This document shows positions 34,128-46,200 of a DNA stretch of 64,000 nt, piece by piece. The translations under genes were made by a program, and so were the position numbers. The notes beneath the pieces were generated by a model. It had not been told where the DNA came from. It saw only the letters and a list, made by a program, of their open reading frames with translations, and made no database searches. Position 1 is the stretch's first letter. Every line of letters begins with the position of its first letter. This DNA is from Spirodela intermedia (Eukaryota > Streptophyta > Magnoliopsida > Alismatales > Araceae), in the NCBI GenBank assembly GCA_902729315.2, contig LR746266.1, positions 5,896,259-5,960,258 of the forward strand, in the 5' to 3' direction.

Positions 34128-34784
34128 CCGGCGCTGCTGACCCCTTGCTTTCCCCCCCCACTTCTTTCCTTCGTCAAGAAGTTGACCCCACCGATGCGTT
34201 GACCATTTTCTCTCTCTCGTGGAAGCTGACGTCAGAGAGGATGGTCCACGCCGGGTGGGTAGCACTTATCGCATTAAATTATAAGCTAACTATTCATCAT
34301 AAATGGAAGCTGACGTCAGAGAGAGAGAGAGAGAGAGATAGTGCTGGGGGGAGGTGGTCGCGTGGTTAGGTTCTCTATAAAGCCATCCATTGATGAGGGA
34401 AATATGGTAATATATTTCAGTGAAATACTAATAAATTTCCCACATTAATATTGGCGGTGCGAGGGGGGCTCGCAACTGTCAGGCTGACGTCATGCGATCT
34501 AGCGTCCATTTCTACTCTCCGGATGACAGTTTGCTTATCCGAGGCTATCGGTCGTAATCAAAAAAATAGACTGACCTGAAGGCTCCATGTGGAGGGGTTC
34601 CGGTTTATAAAGTGCTCGTGACGGATCACAATAACGCCCACGATGGTGAAGACCCACACTCACACTTCCCCCACGCCTCCTTGACACAAGATGGCGGAGT
34701 ACAAAACTGAGACTCCGAAGACTAGACCTGCTTCTTCTTCTTCTTCTTCTTCTTGAGTTGCTAGGCTTTGAGCGACGGCTGAGT
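34128..34784. promoter_or_regulatory. Upstream region of the ATL gene with three TGACGTCA sites
   Basis: TGACGTCA palindromes (bZIP/TGA-factor type sites) occur at 34227-34234, 34311-34318 and 34485-34492. The first two lie inside a perfect 20-bp direct repeat (34220-34239 and 34304-34323). TATA-like strings are at about 34374 (CTATAAAG) and 34605 (TTATAAAG). A GA tract (34318-34338) and a TTC tract (34732-34753) are also present. Confidence 0.55.
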
Positions 34785-36020
34785 ATGGCCGCGCCGGCGG
34801 CGCCGCCGGGGAATGAGTACGGTTGGGGACCGTCCCAGTCGTCGGTGGCCTGGCCGCCGGCGAATCGGAAGGCGGAGGACCTCGTCAGCCCCCCGCTGAT
34901 CGCCATGGTCGCCGTGGTAGGCACGGCCTTCCTTGTTGTCTTCTACGTGCGCCTCCTCTCCCGCCACCTCGGTCGCTGCCGGCGTCGCTGGAGGCAGTGG
35001 AGGCGGCGGAGGCGCCTCGGTCTGTCGACCGACCTCGAGTCCAACGGCGGCGGTGGCGGCGGTGGCGGCTTCGGCTTCGACTACTACTCCTCTGGCGCCT
35101 CGTCCAACTACTTCCTGTCGCCGTACGGCCTGGACGACTCGGCCATCAAGACTCTGCCGCTCTCCTTCTTCAGCGCGAAGGCGGCGAGGCACCTGTTCTA
35201 CAGGGAGTGCGCGGTCTGCCTGGTGGAGTTCGAGGAGAATGATTCTCTCCGCACGCTGCCGCTCTGCGCCCACGCCTTCCACGTCGACTGCATTGACGTC
35301 TGGCTGCGGTCTCACGCCAATTGCCCCCTCTGCCGCGCCGCGGTCTTCCGGCAGGACTCCTCCTCCCCCTTCGTGCCGATGAGGGCTGCTCGCATCAGGC
35401 CCAGCTTTGACGACTTCCTCCTCGATCCTCCCCTCCCGCCGCCGCCGCCTCCGCCTCCGCCGCCGGAGTCGGACTACTCCTTATCCGAGATCGCTCCGGA
35501 TACCGCGGCTTCCCCGGGGATGATGCCCCGGGACGACGACCGGAGCAGCGGCGGCGCTCGGAACTTCCTCCTGAAGCGATCCTACTCCTTCGGATTCGAG
35601 CGGAACCTGGCGGCGGAGCGCATGATTCTGGACGGCTCCACCGCGTCACCGCCGTGGAGATACCGCCACCGAGGGTTCTGGAGCAAGCGGTGGCCGTCCC
35701 CTTTTGGTGGCGGCGGCGGTGGCTCCTCCTCCTCCCGGACGGCCAGGGTGTTCTCCTTCCGGTCCTACCGCGGCGCGACGGCCGGCAAGTCCCCCTTCTT
35801 CCGGCGGCGGGGGTTCTTCCCCCTCTCCGAATCCGGCGTCCGTTTCGCCGGCGCCGCCGGGCCGTCGTCGCGGCGGACCAGGTCCCTGACGAGCCCCGTG
35901 GGGATTTTCTCCCGGCCGCCGTGCGCCGCCGGGTGGTCGGCGTCCAGCCGGCTGCGCTGTGGAGATCCCGAGGCCCTCCTCTCCCCGGACCGCTTGGCCT
36001 CGAACCACCACCGCCGGTAG
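34785..36020 (+). CDS. ATL-type RING-H2 E3 ubiquitin ligase
   Basis: Single exon of 411 aa. One membrane segment lies at about residues 39-59 (IAMVAVVGTAFLVVFYV), followed by a basic stretch. The GLD motif is in YGLDDSAIKTLPLSFF. The RING-H2 finger spans about residues 142-184: CAVCLVEF, then CAHAFHVDC, IDVW and CPLC, giving the C-C-C-H-H-C-C-C ligand order and the conserved Trp before the last pair. These three features in this order define the ATL family of membrane-anchored ubiquitin ligases, often involved in defence and nutrient signalling. The long C-terminal half is rich in Pro, Gly, Ser and Arg with no domain. ATG 34785 is the first ATG in frame. Substrate unknown. Confidence 0.92.
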   Translation: MAAPAAPPGNEYGWGPSQSSVAWPPANRKAEDLVSPPLIAMVAVVGTAFLVVFYVRLLSRHLGRCRRRWRQWRRRRRLGLSTDLESNGGGGGGGGFGFDYYSSGASSNYFLSPYGLDDSAIKTLPLSFFSAKAARHLFYRECAVCLVEFEENDSLRTLPLCAHAFHVDCIDVWLRSHANCPLCRAAVFRQDSSSPFVPMRAARIRPSFDDFLLDPPLPPPPPPPPPPESDYSLSEIAPDTAASPGMMPRDDDRSSGGARNFLLKRSYSFGFERNLAAERMILDGSTASPPWRYRHRGFWSKRWPSPFGGGGGGSSSSRTARVFSFRSYRGATAGKSPFFRRRGFFPLSESGVRFAGAAGPSSRRTRSLTSPVGIFSRPPCAAGWSASSRLRCGDPEALLSPDRLASNHHRR

Positions 36021-37271
36021 CCCGTCGCCGCCACCGGAGATCGTCGGTCGAGGGTCTTTATGGCGGGCCGCACGCCAAAAATTAAATGGCTCACCGGACT
36101 GCACTCTACTGGTTTTAAATGAGGGCGGGCAAGCTGGCTTCTGCAGACCCTTCTCTCTCTCTCTCTCTATACCCCTCCCCCACCATCTCTTCTTCTTCTT
36201 CTTCTTCTTCTTCGTCGTCGTCGTCGTCCTCGGGTCTTCGCAGGGGCGACCCGCCGTGCAGTGCCCGGCCTAGTGGTTGCGCAGAATTAAATGCCCTGCG
36301 CCTTAAAGAAAAGGGATTAATTGCTGCAGGCCCGAGGAAAGGAAGGAGACAAGATTTGCCGCCCCCGGCCGCTTCCTTCCTCGCCTCTCTCCATCCCCTC
36401 CTCCACCGGCGACGGCGTCTCTGCTCCTCCTCCTCCTCCTCCCCCTTCCCCCGTCCGGGGAAGAGGGCGGCGGAGTAGGTGGGAGGCGGCGGCGCCGCCG
36501 GGTGTAAAGATTTCTCTCATGTTAATTACGACTTTGCCCGTGTGTATTTAATTTATTCCATTTTTTAGGCTGATCATCGTCTCCCCCTTCTTCGCTGCCA
36601 CTTTCCGGCCGGAGTTTATTCCCTTTTACAGCTCATTAAATGGGTTTTTTCATAAATTTCCCCATCCTAAAATCTCATGCGAGATAAATTTTGACCTCAA
36701 AAATTGTTTCGGAAGTCAACGCACCCTTCTTTAAATGCCGTTGACCACACAAATCGCCTACAGATACTAGTCAACCCTCGGACCATGAACGTACTCTTTT
36801 CAAAGAATTATTTTATTTAAAAATGGGAAATTTAATATTTTAGGTACGTACTTTTTGTTCCATTCCACCTTGGTAATTTTCCCTCGACAATACGAGATAA
36901 ATACCGGGGTAATTGCCGTTTACAAAAAAAAATACTATCTAGGGTTTTTTATAAGTCCCATAAATTTTGGGATTTATCTGAAAATGGCTGACCGTATATA
37001 GTTCGTTAAGTTGTTTTTGTCGTCCTGGAAGCGGGGCAAGCATTCCAGATCTGACTAACATTTCGGGAACTGAAAGGATCGGACGCGGATTTCCGATTCT
37101 CCTGAGCCTCCGACGACCGGCGAGTTTGCGGAGCGACCCCTCCCTTCCCGATCTATCAGTTCATTCTACGGGAGCTCGATGGAGGTGGCGTCGGGGCGGT
37201 GAGAGGTGAAGGTGCTCGTCGGTGTCTCATCCGTGTGCTTGCGCGGTCCCGCCGGGCGACCGCCGCGTAGG
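36021..37271. other. Spacer and 5' region of SEC3A
   Basis: Holds a CT tract (36150-36168), adjacent TTC and TCG trinucleotide runs (about 36189-36231) and TCC runs near 36425-36445. Three W-box-type GTCAAC/GTTGAC strings lie between about 36714 and 36778. The last 200 bases are GC-rich and probably the SEC3A leader. No other gene was seen. Confidence 0.45.
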
Positions 37272-40200
37272 ATGGCGAAATCGAGCGCAGACGATGCGGA
37301 GCTCAGAAAGGCGTGCGAGGCCGCCATAGAGGGCGGCGGGAGCAAGGAGACTGTCGTGCTGTCGATCAGAGTCGCCAAGAGCCGTGGCGTCTGGGGCAAG
37401 GCCGGCCGGCTTGGCCGCCACATGGCCAAACCAAGGGTTCTCGCCGTCACCAGTATGCACGCATTCTTTCCCTTTTCCTCGCCTCCCCGGGGCTCAGTTC
37501 TGGTCGTTGATCCCGTCTCCGATGATCACGAGCATCACGGCCTCCTCATATTTTTGTCCCGCCGCGCCTCACCGGATCTCTCGACGGCGTTACCGGGCAC
37601 ATTCGTTTTTCCTTTCACTGCGTATTTTGACCGTTGAATCGGCCACCTGAAAGGCCGTAGGCACTCTTGATCCCGTGAATACTTTATAACATTTCGGTCT
37701 CCGGTTAATTCGGGATCGCAGAATTGAACTGATTACGCTGCCGAGTTCACCGGGGAAAGTATCAATGGGAATTCCGGCCATAGTAAAGGTGACAAAGTGG
37801 TCGGCAGTATTACTTGAAAACCTGATTTTGCCTCGGGCAGGTGACAGTTGAGTTAGCATTGAATTCGAAGACGAAGCAGCCAGATGCAGCTGACCTTTAG
37901 ACAGGTTTTCTGTGACAGAAGTTTTAGTTAGCTTGCATGTGCAAGGAGGTTTCCGTCGTGCTAGTCTGTTACTGGGAAGCACGGTTCCTTATTTCTTACG
38001 AAACTAGTGCAGCATAAAAACTGATCCTCTGGTTGATCAGACACCCGACCCAACTTCGATTAATTTCTACATTCTCCATGGTGAAGTTAGTGGGAGTCAT
38101 ATGGTGGAAGCATGCCTCATTGCGTTCTGGGAAAATGGTGGGACGAGCTTCTGTCTCTGCGGTCGTTTGATGCGTTAGTGTGGCCATTTCTTGTGCAATC
38201 TTGAAGGCCCAGTATCACATCGTGCGGATCAAAACAGGAGATCAATTCTATCAGTGTGAAGCTTCCTTTAGAAACGATCAGGTTGTCACTAGAAGAGGCT
38301 GGTATCTTGTTGTAGCTCGGTGGTCTCCAAGGAAAGTTTACCACTAGGGGAGTATATCACTTCATCAGGGAATACTTTAATATACTGTTACGTGGTAGCT
38401 TCTAAGTGCCAGAGTTAGAGAGATCATTCAAGCTTACAGAGATAGCGAATGGTAGAATATTATGCTGCAAAGGTGTCCCGAGGACCATATTCTTGGATTA
38501 TTTTATTAGAACCCGGCAAAAATATTTGTTTTATGTATAGATTCAAAAAAGACTGGGGATAAAATGATGATGATAACCAAGGGCTAAAAAACTCATTAAT
38601 TGTAAACTTCTCGTTCTGGTCTTGTGTTGTTTTTCTAATTTGATCCTTTATTTGCCTTAGTAGCCGAATTTTCTTCTAAACTAAAGTTCTTCTTGTCATA
38701 TATACACTGATTTTATCTTCAAACTGCTATTTATAGACAAATTATCATGAACATGATATCCGATGCGTCATTCAATGACACAAGTACATTCAGTTTTATA
38801 TTTCAATCACCATATAACATCATCTTCAGAAACCTGGAAATTTTTATGGCTTAGACTACCTCAAACTGTCGAAGAATAATCATATGGGAAGAATTTGCAT
38901 CCTTGGAAACGATTATGAATTTCTTCAGTTTTGTGTTAAGATTTTTATTCTTTTTCATTAGTCTGCACGATGGGTTTTAAAAGCACCAGTTGATCGGCTT
39001 GCTTCTAGTGTTGCATATAAATATCTGAAAGATGGAACATTCATAACCTTGTTTTGTAGACAGGCTTATGTGATGCTTATTGAAACTCCTATCTGATAGT
39101 AGTATTTTTTAAACAAGGTTACCCTATCATATACTTAGGTTTCATGTCAATACCAAACGGGTGACAGATTCTGACACCCGATTTGTTATTCGACCATCTT
39201 CGGATTAAAATCAAACGTTTCCCCTGTACATCTCTAGAAGCCATGTACCTGAAAATAAACCTGTATTGATTATACTATGGCATCAAATAGTTCTGACCGG
39301 TAATTGTTCATGCAGCCAGATACTCTTCCAAAACCCAAAGAACAAAAGCTTTCCTCCATGTCTTAAAATATTCATCTGGAGGTGTGCTTGAGGTACCTTT
39401 TTCTTACCAATTAAGATCTATTTAACACAATTTTATTTATATTTTTTTCGAAACACATAAAATTTTGGATTGACGGTTGCTCGCAATTACTGTTTCTATC
39501 AATGTTCACTTTCATATGCCGATGAATATATCGAATTTATTTTTTGCAAAATAAAGAAAATATCTGGATCCTGAAGAATGTGAAAAAATTGGCAATGCAA
39601 TGCCATCTGATCAGTAAAATATCGGAGGCAGTTGCCCACAGTACTAATGGATTTCAACAATAAAAAAGGATCATTTTAACTTGTTGATGCTCAACCCTGA
39701 TTGCTCCATTCTAAAAGAACTGTATATCTAGATTCTGCATGCATATCTTTTCTGTGCCCCCCTTAGCATCAACAGCAAAACTTCGTGTCAGTAGGTCAAT
39801 TGTTATTTATCACTAACATACTTCCTGCGGTTGAATGTGCAGCCAGCAAAACTTTATAAGCTAAAGCATCTCACCAAAGTGGAAGTTTTTCCAAATGATC
39901 CCAGTGGTTGTACATTCATGCTGGTAATATTTTAGATTCTTGTTTACCATCACTATTTCTCTATGTGAAGAAGAATTTTGTCTTATTCAAAGACTTTTAG
40001 GGTGAAAGGCCATAATTTACCTTTCAGATAACTGGCAGATTCCCGACCATCCTCTCACTGTTGTGTGGCTCTTGCAGGGCTTTGATAACCTCCGGAGTCA
40101 AAGTGTCGCTCCCTCACAATGGACCATGAGAAACATAGATGACCGGTGAGAGTTAGTTGAGAGATATGACTTCTTATATGCTTGGTGCACAAATTAATTG

Positions 40201-43200
40201 CAAGTGTACCTCTGTTTTCGGCTTACTAATCCCATTGCTCTTTTATTGAGAAGAAGTGCCATGTTTACATAGCTAAGATTCTTCACCTTTTTTTCCTCTA
40301 GGAATCGTCTTCTTCTTTGCTTCTTACACATCTGCAAAGAAGTATTGGGTCACATTCCCAAATTTGTGGGCATTGATATTGTGGAGATGGCTCTCTGGGC
40401 GAAGGTGCACTTCTTTATCCCTTCTGTTTTGTTAACATTATGTTATCCTAGCATTTACTGAATACCATTTCAGGCATCGTTCAGTAGCTAATTTGATTTT
40501 TTTTGGATTTTCTTCTCCTCACATTATATGTTCAAGGATATCAAGACATAAAATGGATCATAGTTCGTTTCCTTCGTAGAAACTTCTCCTGTAAAAAAAT
40601 CTGGGACTGAATGGATCCATTCTTTTTGAGGAAAAACCACATTTCATTCTCTCATCATCATCCACCCACAGTTGGGGACGCATCTTATTCTGCCATTCTG
40701 TTCACATTCGTTTGGAATCAGAAAAATGTTTTGTGGATTTGGAGTTATAAATTATTTTTTTGTGCTTTTCAATTTGTCCTTAATGCAAAAGGTTGATGGT
40801 TTTCAGAAAATAAGAAAATGTAGGTACTTATTGACAGTTTTGACCCAATCTTAAAATTCAATCAAGTACAATCTTTCAGTCTTATTCGTGTTTCACAAGT
40901 AATGCTAGTATCTTGTTTGAAATCCTCATGCAGCCAGATAAAATTTAATGACTTTCTGACTAAAAACAGGTAATCTATCACGCTTGTTGGTTGATTGGAA
41001 GCCTAGTGGGTTATTTCTATATCGATATTAAAATCTTTTGGACGTTCTTTTCTTAGGAAGAGTCATCATTATACTGCGTTTATAAAAAAATTTCCTTGGC
41101 AGCGCATCATATTACATTATTTCAAAATGTATTGCAATTCTAGTATTACGTTAACAGTTTTGGATGACCGTTATTTTGAAAATTTTATCCAGGAAAATAA
41201 ACCCTCTGTTACTGCTCAAGTCAAGGCAGAAGATGGACCGGCTGCAGCTCTGACAGCCCAAATTGACTCAGAAGTGACTGTGGAGCAAGACCTTGTTTCA
41301 CAAGCTGAGGAAGAGGACATGGAAGCACTTCTTGGCACGTAGGTCTTATTTTACATCCCATATTTCAACAGTTTTCTTTGTTATGATTCAACTATTTTGT
41401 GTTAGTCGGCTTGGCAAAACATTTTAGAAGGTTTCCCCGAGCCAATTTGCTCGTGGTTCAATTTCATAAATTTATACTTTGCTAAATTCTAATTGTTAGT
41501 GATTAGACTAAGGTGTTAATCTGAATGTTGGCGTCTTGTCTCTAATGTCAATCATGTTCTAGTTAAATGGCTTACTTTTTTGTTTATTACAATTTCTCAT
41601 CTTCAACACAGTAGGGCTCTTGGCTTTAGATTGAAAATAGATTGTCATCTGTTGAATTGGGCACAGTATGAATGTTTGTCTTGAAGGCAGTTGTCTAGAT
41701 GGATGGACTACCTTTGTTAGTCGTATATGCGTGAGCAGTTTTGGCTTCTATAGCTGTTGTAAACATATTGTTTATCAAGTCTCGAATTTACGTGAAGTAG
41801 TTAGTTGACTTGGCATGTAATACATGTTATTTGTTTGAAAGTAGCGCTCCTACTAAGCCCAAAAAGTAGGCAAGGTCCTGAGACATAGTCATCTATAGTT
41901 TAGGCAAATCTGATAGTTGCCATATAAGTAGCGCTCCAGCTTCTTTGTTTGCCATATAACTCAAACACAGCGCTTCTTTCCAGATTTGTCATGGACATTG
42001 GTGAAGCAGAGGCATTTTCTGAAAGATTGAAGCGAGAACTTCTTGCTTTGGAAGCAGCAAATGTTCATGCACTTCTGGAGAGCGAGCCTCTGATAGAAGA
42101 GGTACGAAATAAGTTCTTACATGTGTAAAAATTTCTCCATGATTTTCTTCCACGTAAGTAGCAGTACATGTCACAATACATGAATTTTGTGTATATTTCT
42201 CTTTAGCTCATTATTTTTCTGTACAGAATTACTTTTTGTTCAATTTTTTGTGCTCTCATTTGAATTTGATACCCTCATTATTTCCTTGTTCTTTTCAACC
42301 CCTTGAAACGGACGTATTTAGATAGGTACAGTCGTTAACTCATTTCACCATGAAAACTATGCAGGTATTACAGGGACTAGATGTAGCTACTGTCTGCGTC
42401 GAGGATATGGAGGAGTGGCTAAGTATTTTTAACTTGAAGCTCAGACATATGAGGGAGGATATTGAATCGGTACTGCCTTTACATTTGAATAAGGATTTTC
42501 ATGTTGACGTTAGCATTCTTCAAGTTTGTCGGCATTACTTGATTGAAGTAAAAGTTTAAACATTCATGCAGTTGGGTTATTTTTTTGAGAAGTGTGAATA
42601 AGAAATCTTCGTTGGTCGGTAGTGTCTTCAGTGCGTTTTTATTTGAACCTGCCCAAGTTGTGCTAAATGACATGAGGTGCAGGCACCTGCTAAAGTGGAC
42701 ATAAAGGTAGGGCTGTGGTTATAATAGAGTGCAAGAAAAAAAAAACGGACAATATTGTAGAATTTTTGGGAGTAGATGGCATTAGGACTATGAAAAATGT
42801 GGCAAGATTGCATAAATGGGTATTGTTATGAAACTGCAGAAATTGAGAGACAATATCACAAGAAGAAAATAAAATTGGATAACTTTCTCTTTATAAAAAA
42901 TAGAGAAAAGCATGATGTTACTGGTCATATTATTACTGTGATAGCCTTGAGGGGAGCGCTAATTAAGAGGAGATCAAAGTAAAAGATGTGCATACAGCTA
43001 TCTTAATGATGAAATAGAGCACCTTGCTTCGAAATACAATTTTTTTACTAAGAGCCTAATTAGCAAAGGATGCATACTTTTAGGGCTGGTAAGGGGTTAT
43101 GCATTCGCAACTTTTTTCTCGAAATAGGCTATCGACTGTAGAAATATCTCGTTTTAAATGCCTGCTAGCTTAAACATATTCAGCCAGTTCAGGGCTTGCT

Positions 43201-46200
43201 GGTATTCTTACTTATATGGTTGATGTAGCTGCGTTGATGACATGGCCAACATTAGGTTTATTGAGTTATTTTTACACAAAACAGTCTTATTTGTTGGGTC
43301 CCTTTCAAGTTGTGTTTTCTGATTGCTTCAGGGGAACTGGGTTGTGTCCCTTCCTATGTTTATGACTAACGTCACAAGCAAATGATCCCTCTTGCTTTTC
43401 TCAGGTGTAAAGTGGTAGAAGGTTGCGACGTGTATAATGCAGCCTCCCATTAACACTCAGCGAGATGTTCCCCTTGACTTTATACATCCAATCTGATAAC
43501 GTGGTGGCGACTGTGTAGAACGAAAATTATGTTGATTTAGTTCATAATGAGTTCATAATTAGTCCACAATCCGGGGCATCTCATGAATTTTGGTAGCTTT
43601 ACATCCTGTGGTATTGCACATTTCCATTTTTCTCACACAAGTTAGTGGGGTCGTTTTTTTTTTTTTTTTGCATAAATTACGTGATGTTTTCCGCAACGTA
43701 TGTTTCTTTCATACTAGACTATAATTTTTAGCGTACCAATTATGTTATGTCTGCATTTTTGTAGAATTATCGCATTTCCTTGTTGATAATTCCAGATAGA
43801 ATCCCGAAACAACAAGTTGGAGATGCAATCTGTGAACAACGAAGCACTTATTCAGGAGCTTGACAAGTTACTTGAACGTTTGCGTATTCCTAATGAGGTA
43901 TTTTCTTTGGACAACACAGTTCAAATTTATATGAGCCAGTCATGGTGGAGCTGTTTTTCTTTCGTGACATGTTTATATTTCATGATATAAAGGAGATAGG
44001 GATGTAAGATGTCATGGCGATACATTAGCCTCAGGTCTGATTAAAATTTCATTATCCCATGCCGTCTGATACCTGTAAACTACAAGCTTGTGCTTGTCCC
44101 ATAGAATTAATGGTATGGAGACAATGTTGGACTGTCTGATAATTTCCCGTTTATCTTGTTTCTTCATGCCATCTGTCATATACAAGTCCCACGATTGTGA
44201 TTAACATACCTATAAACTATTGGTAGGCATCTGTTCACGTGTCCAAAATGTTACTTGTTTGGATTGCTACCTATTTCCGAATTTGACGACGGTCTCATCT
44301 GAGGCAATATTTCAGACCGAAATAAGCTTCATGATTTCAGTTCTTTGTGTTGTCACTTACCACTTATATCCTTGTGTGGAGGGGCATGTCTTTTATTTTA
44401 TCTATGTTGATGGCAGTTTGCAGCATTTCTAACTGGAGGATCATTCGATGAAGCACGTATGATCAAGAATGTTGAAGCTTGCGAATGGCTAACTGGTGCA
44501 ATACGTGCTCTTGAAGTCCCGCATTTGGACCCTTGCTATGCAAATATGCGTGCTGTATGTCTGCTGTCTTCCTTTATAGTTAAATTAGAAAATTATGCCT
44601 GGGGGATCTGCATTTCAAAAAAGTTATGCTCCTGTTTAGATAATGGCGGCATTGAAGCTACTTTATTTTTCTTGTAAAAGTGTGATCGAAAAAGTTTCTT
44701 CCGGAGGTTGATGTATAAACTCCTGCAGGTCAAGGAAAAACGTACAGAACTCGAAAAATTGAAGAGTACATTTGTTAAGCTGGCAACAGAATTTTTGAGG
44801 GCCTACTTTGCCAGCTTAGTTGATTTTATGATCTCAGACAAGAGCTATTTTTCTCAGGTAGATCTTGGTCCAGTTTTGTTTAGTTGTTAGCATGTTTAAA
44901 CTTTTTTCTGTAATTGCTGATTCATTGCTATTTCTTTGGATGCATTCAGCGAGGTCAGTTAAAGAGGCCTGATCATGCTGACCTGAGATATAAGTGTAGG
45001 ACTTACGCACGGCTTTTGCAACATTTGAAGGTTGCTACGTTTTTATCATCCTTGATACTGTAATTGCCTCTTCTCTTTTGGCTGACTTTCCTTATTTACT
45101 GTAAATGTTCAGAGTCTTGACAATACTTGCTTGGGTCCTTTGAGGCAAGCTTACTGTCGTTCTCTTAATCTTCTACTTCGTAGAGAGGTCAGTGATAAAC
45201 ACCCCTGATCTGTTCTTTTGGTGCGTTTAGTAGATTATTTTACCTTAAAACGTCCTTTCGTTTCTGCTTTATGCACATTTGACGTTTGTTTGTATTGCTT
45301 GTAAAATATATGGACAATTAGAGTTGCCTCTGATTTTGACAAGGGGACGGGAGTCTCCTGCTCATCCTTGCCCCCTTATTTTCTTGTTTGAAGAAAGGCT
45401 GCACCGAGAAATTCGTTGGTATCCTTCAAAAATACCATTCTCACCCTAGGCTTTAAGCTCCACAGGACAACCTGTGACAAAATGTGCCATAGTTTCAAGT
45501 CGGTACATTATCTACTTAGCCATTAGCCTTTGAACCAAACAGTAAGATATGCCCGAAAACTTGAACCTATCATTCTGTCAACTTCTTAGTCCTATAGGTT
45601 ATTTTAAAAATAGAAGGAGATTATCAGGGTTAACATTCGTCTCCCCCCGCCCCCCCCTACGTGGAGATGGGCTTGGGCATTACACCATGGGATATACTTT
45701 TGGCCGACCTGACCTATATTTTAAAAAATTCTTTAACCCATTGTGATAGCGAGTTATTGAATTCATATTCTGATAGACACTAAAGCTCGTTCTCGAGCTG
45801 AAAATGCATATCAATTTTTGTTTAAGCTCGTTACGGAGAATGCATGAGATTGGTGCTGAAATTGGACAAGAAAACCCCCTGAGTTGAAGCCAGAGTAGGA
45901 AATGCGACTGCTGAAGGCAGTGTCGTACGGGTTGGCATTGACTTTATTGTAGATGCTGGAGATTAAATCGGTACGGTAGAAGTTGGCATTAAAGCAGAAA
46001 TATCATATAAAATATGGAGCTGAAATAGTAGAGTTTAGCAACGAAGGCAAAGCAAGAGTCTCCAGATTTAATCTGTTGCAGTAGAGCTAGTCATTAAAGC
46101 CAAAGAAGGAGATTCTAGAGTTAAGCTGGTGCGGTGGAGTTTGACATTAAAGCCAAAGGAGACTCCAGACTTAAGCTGGTATTGTAGAGTTTGTCATTTT

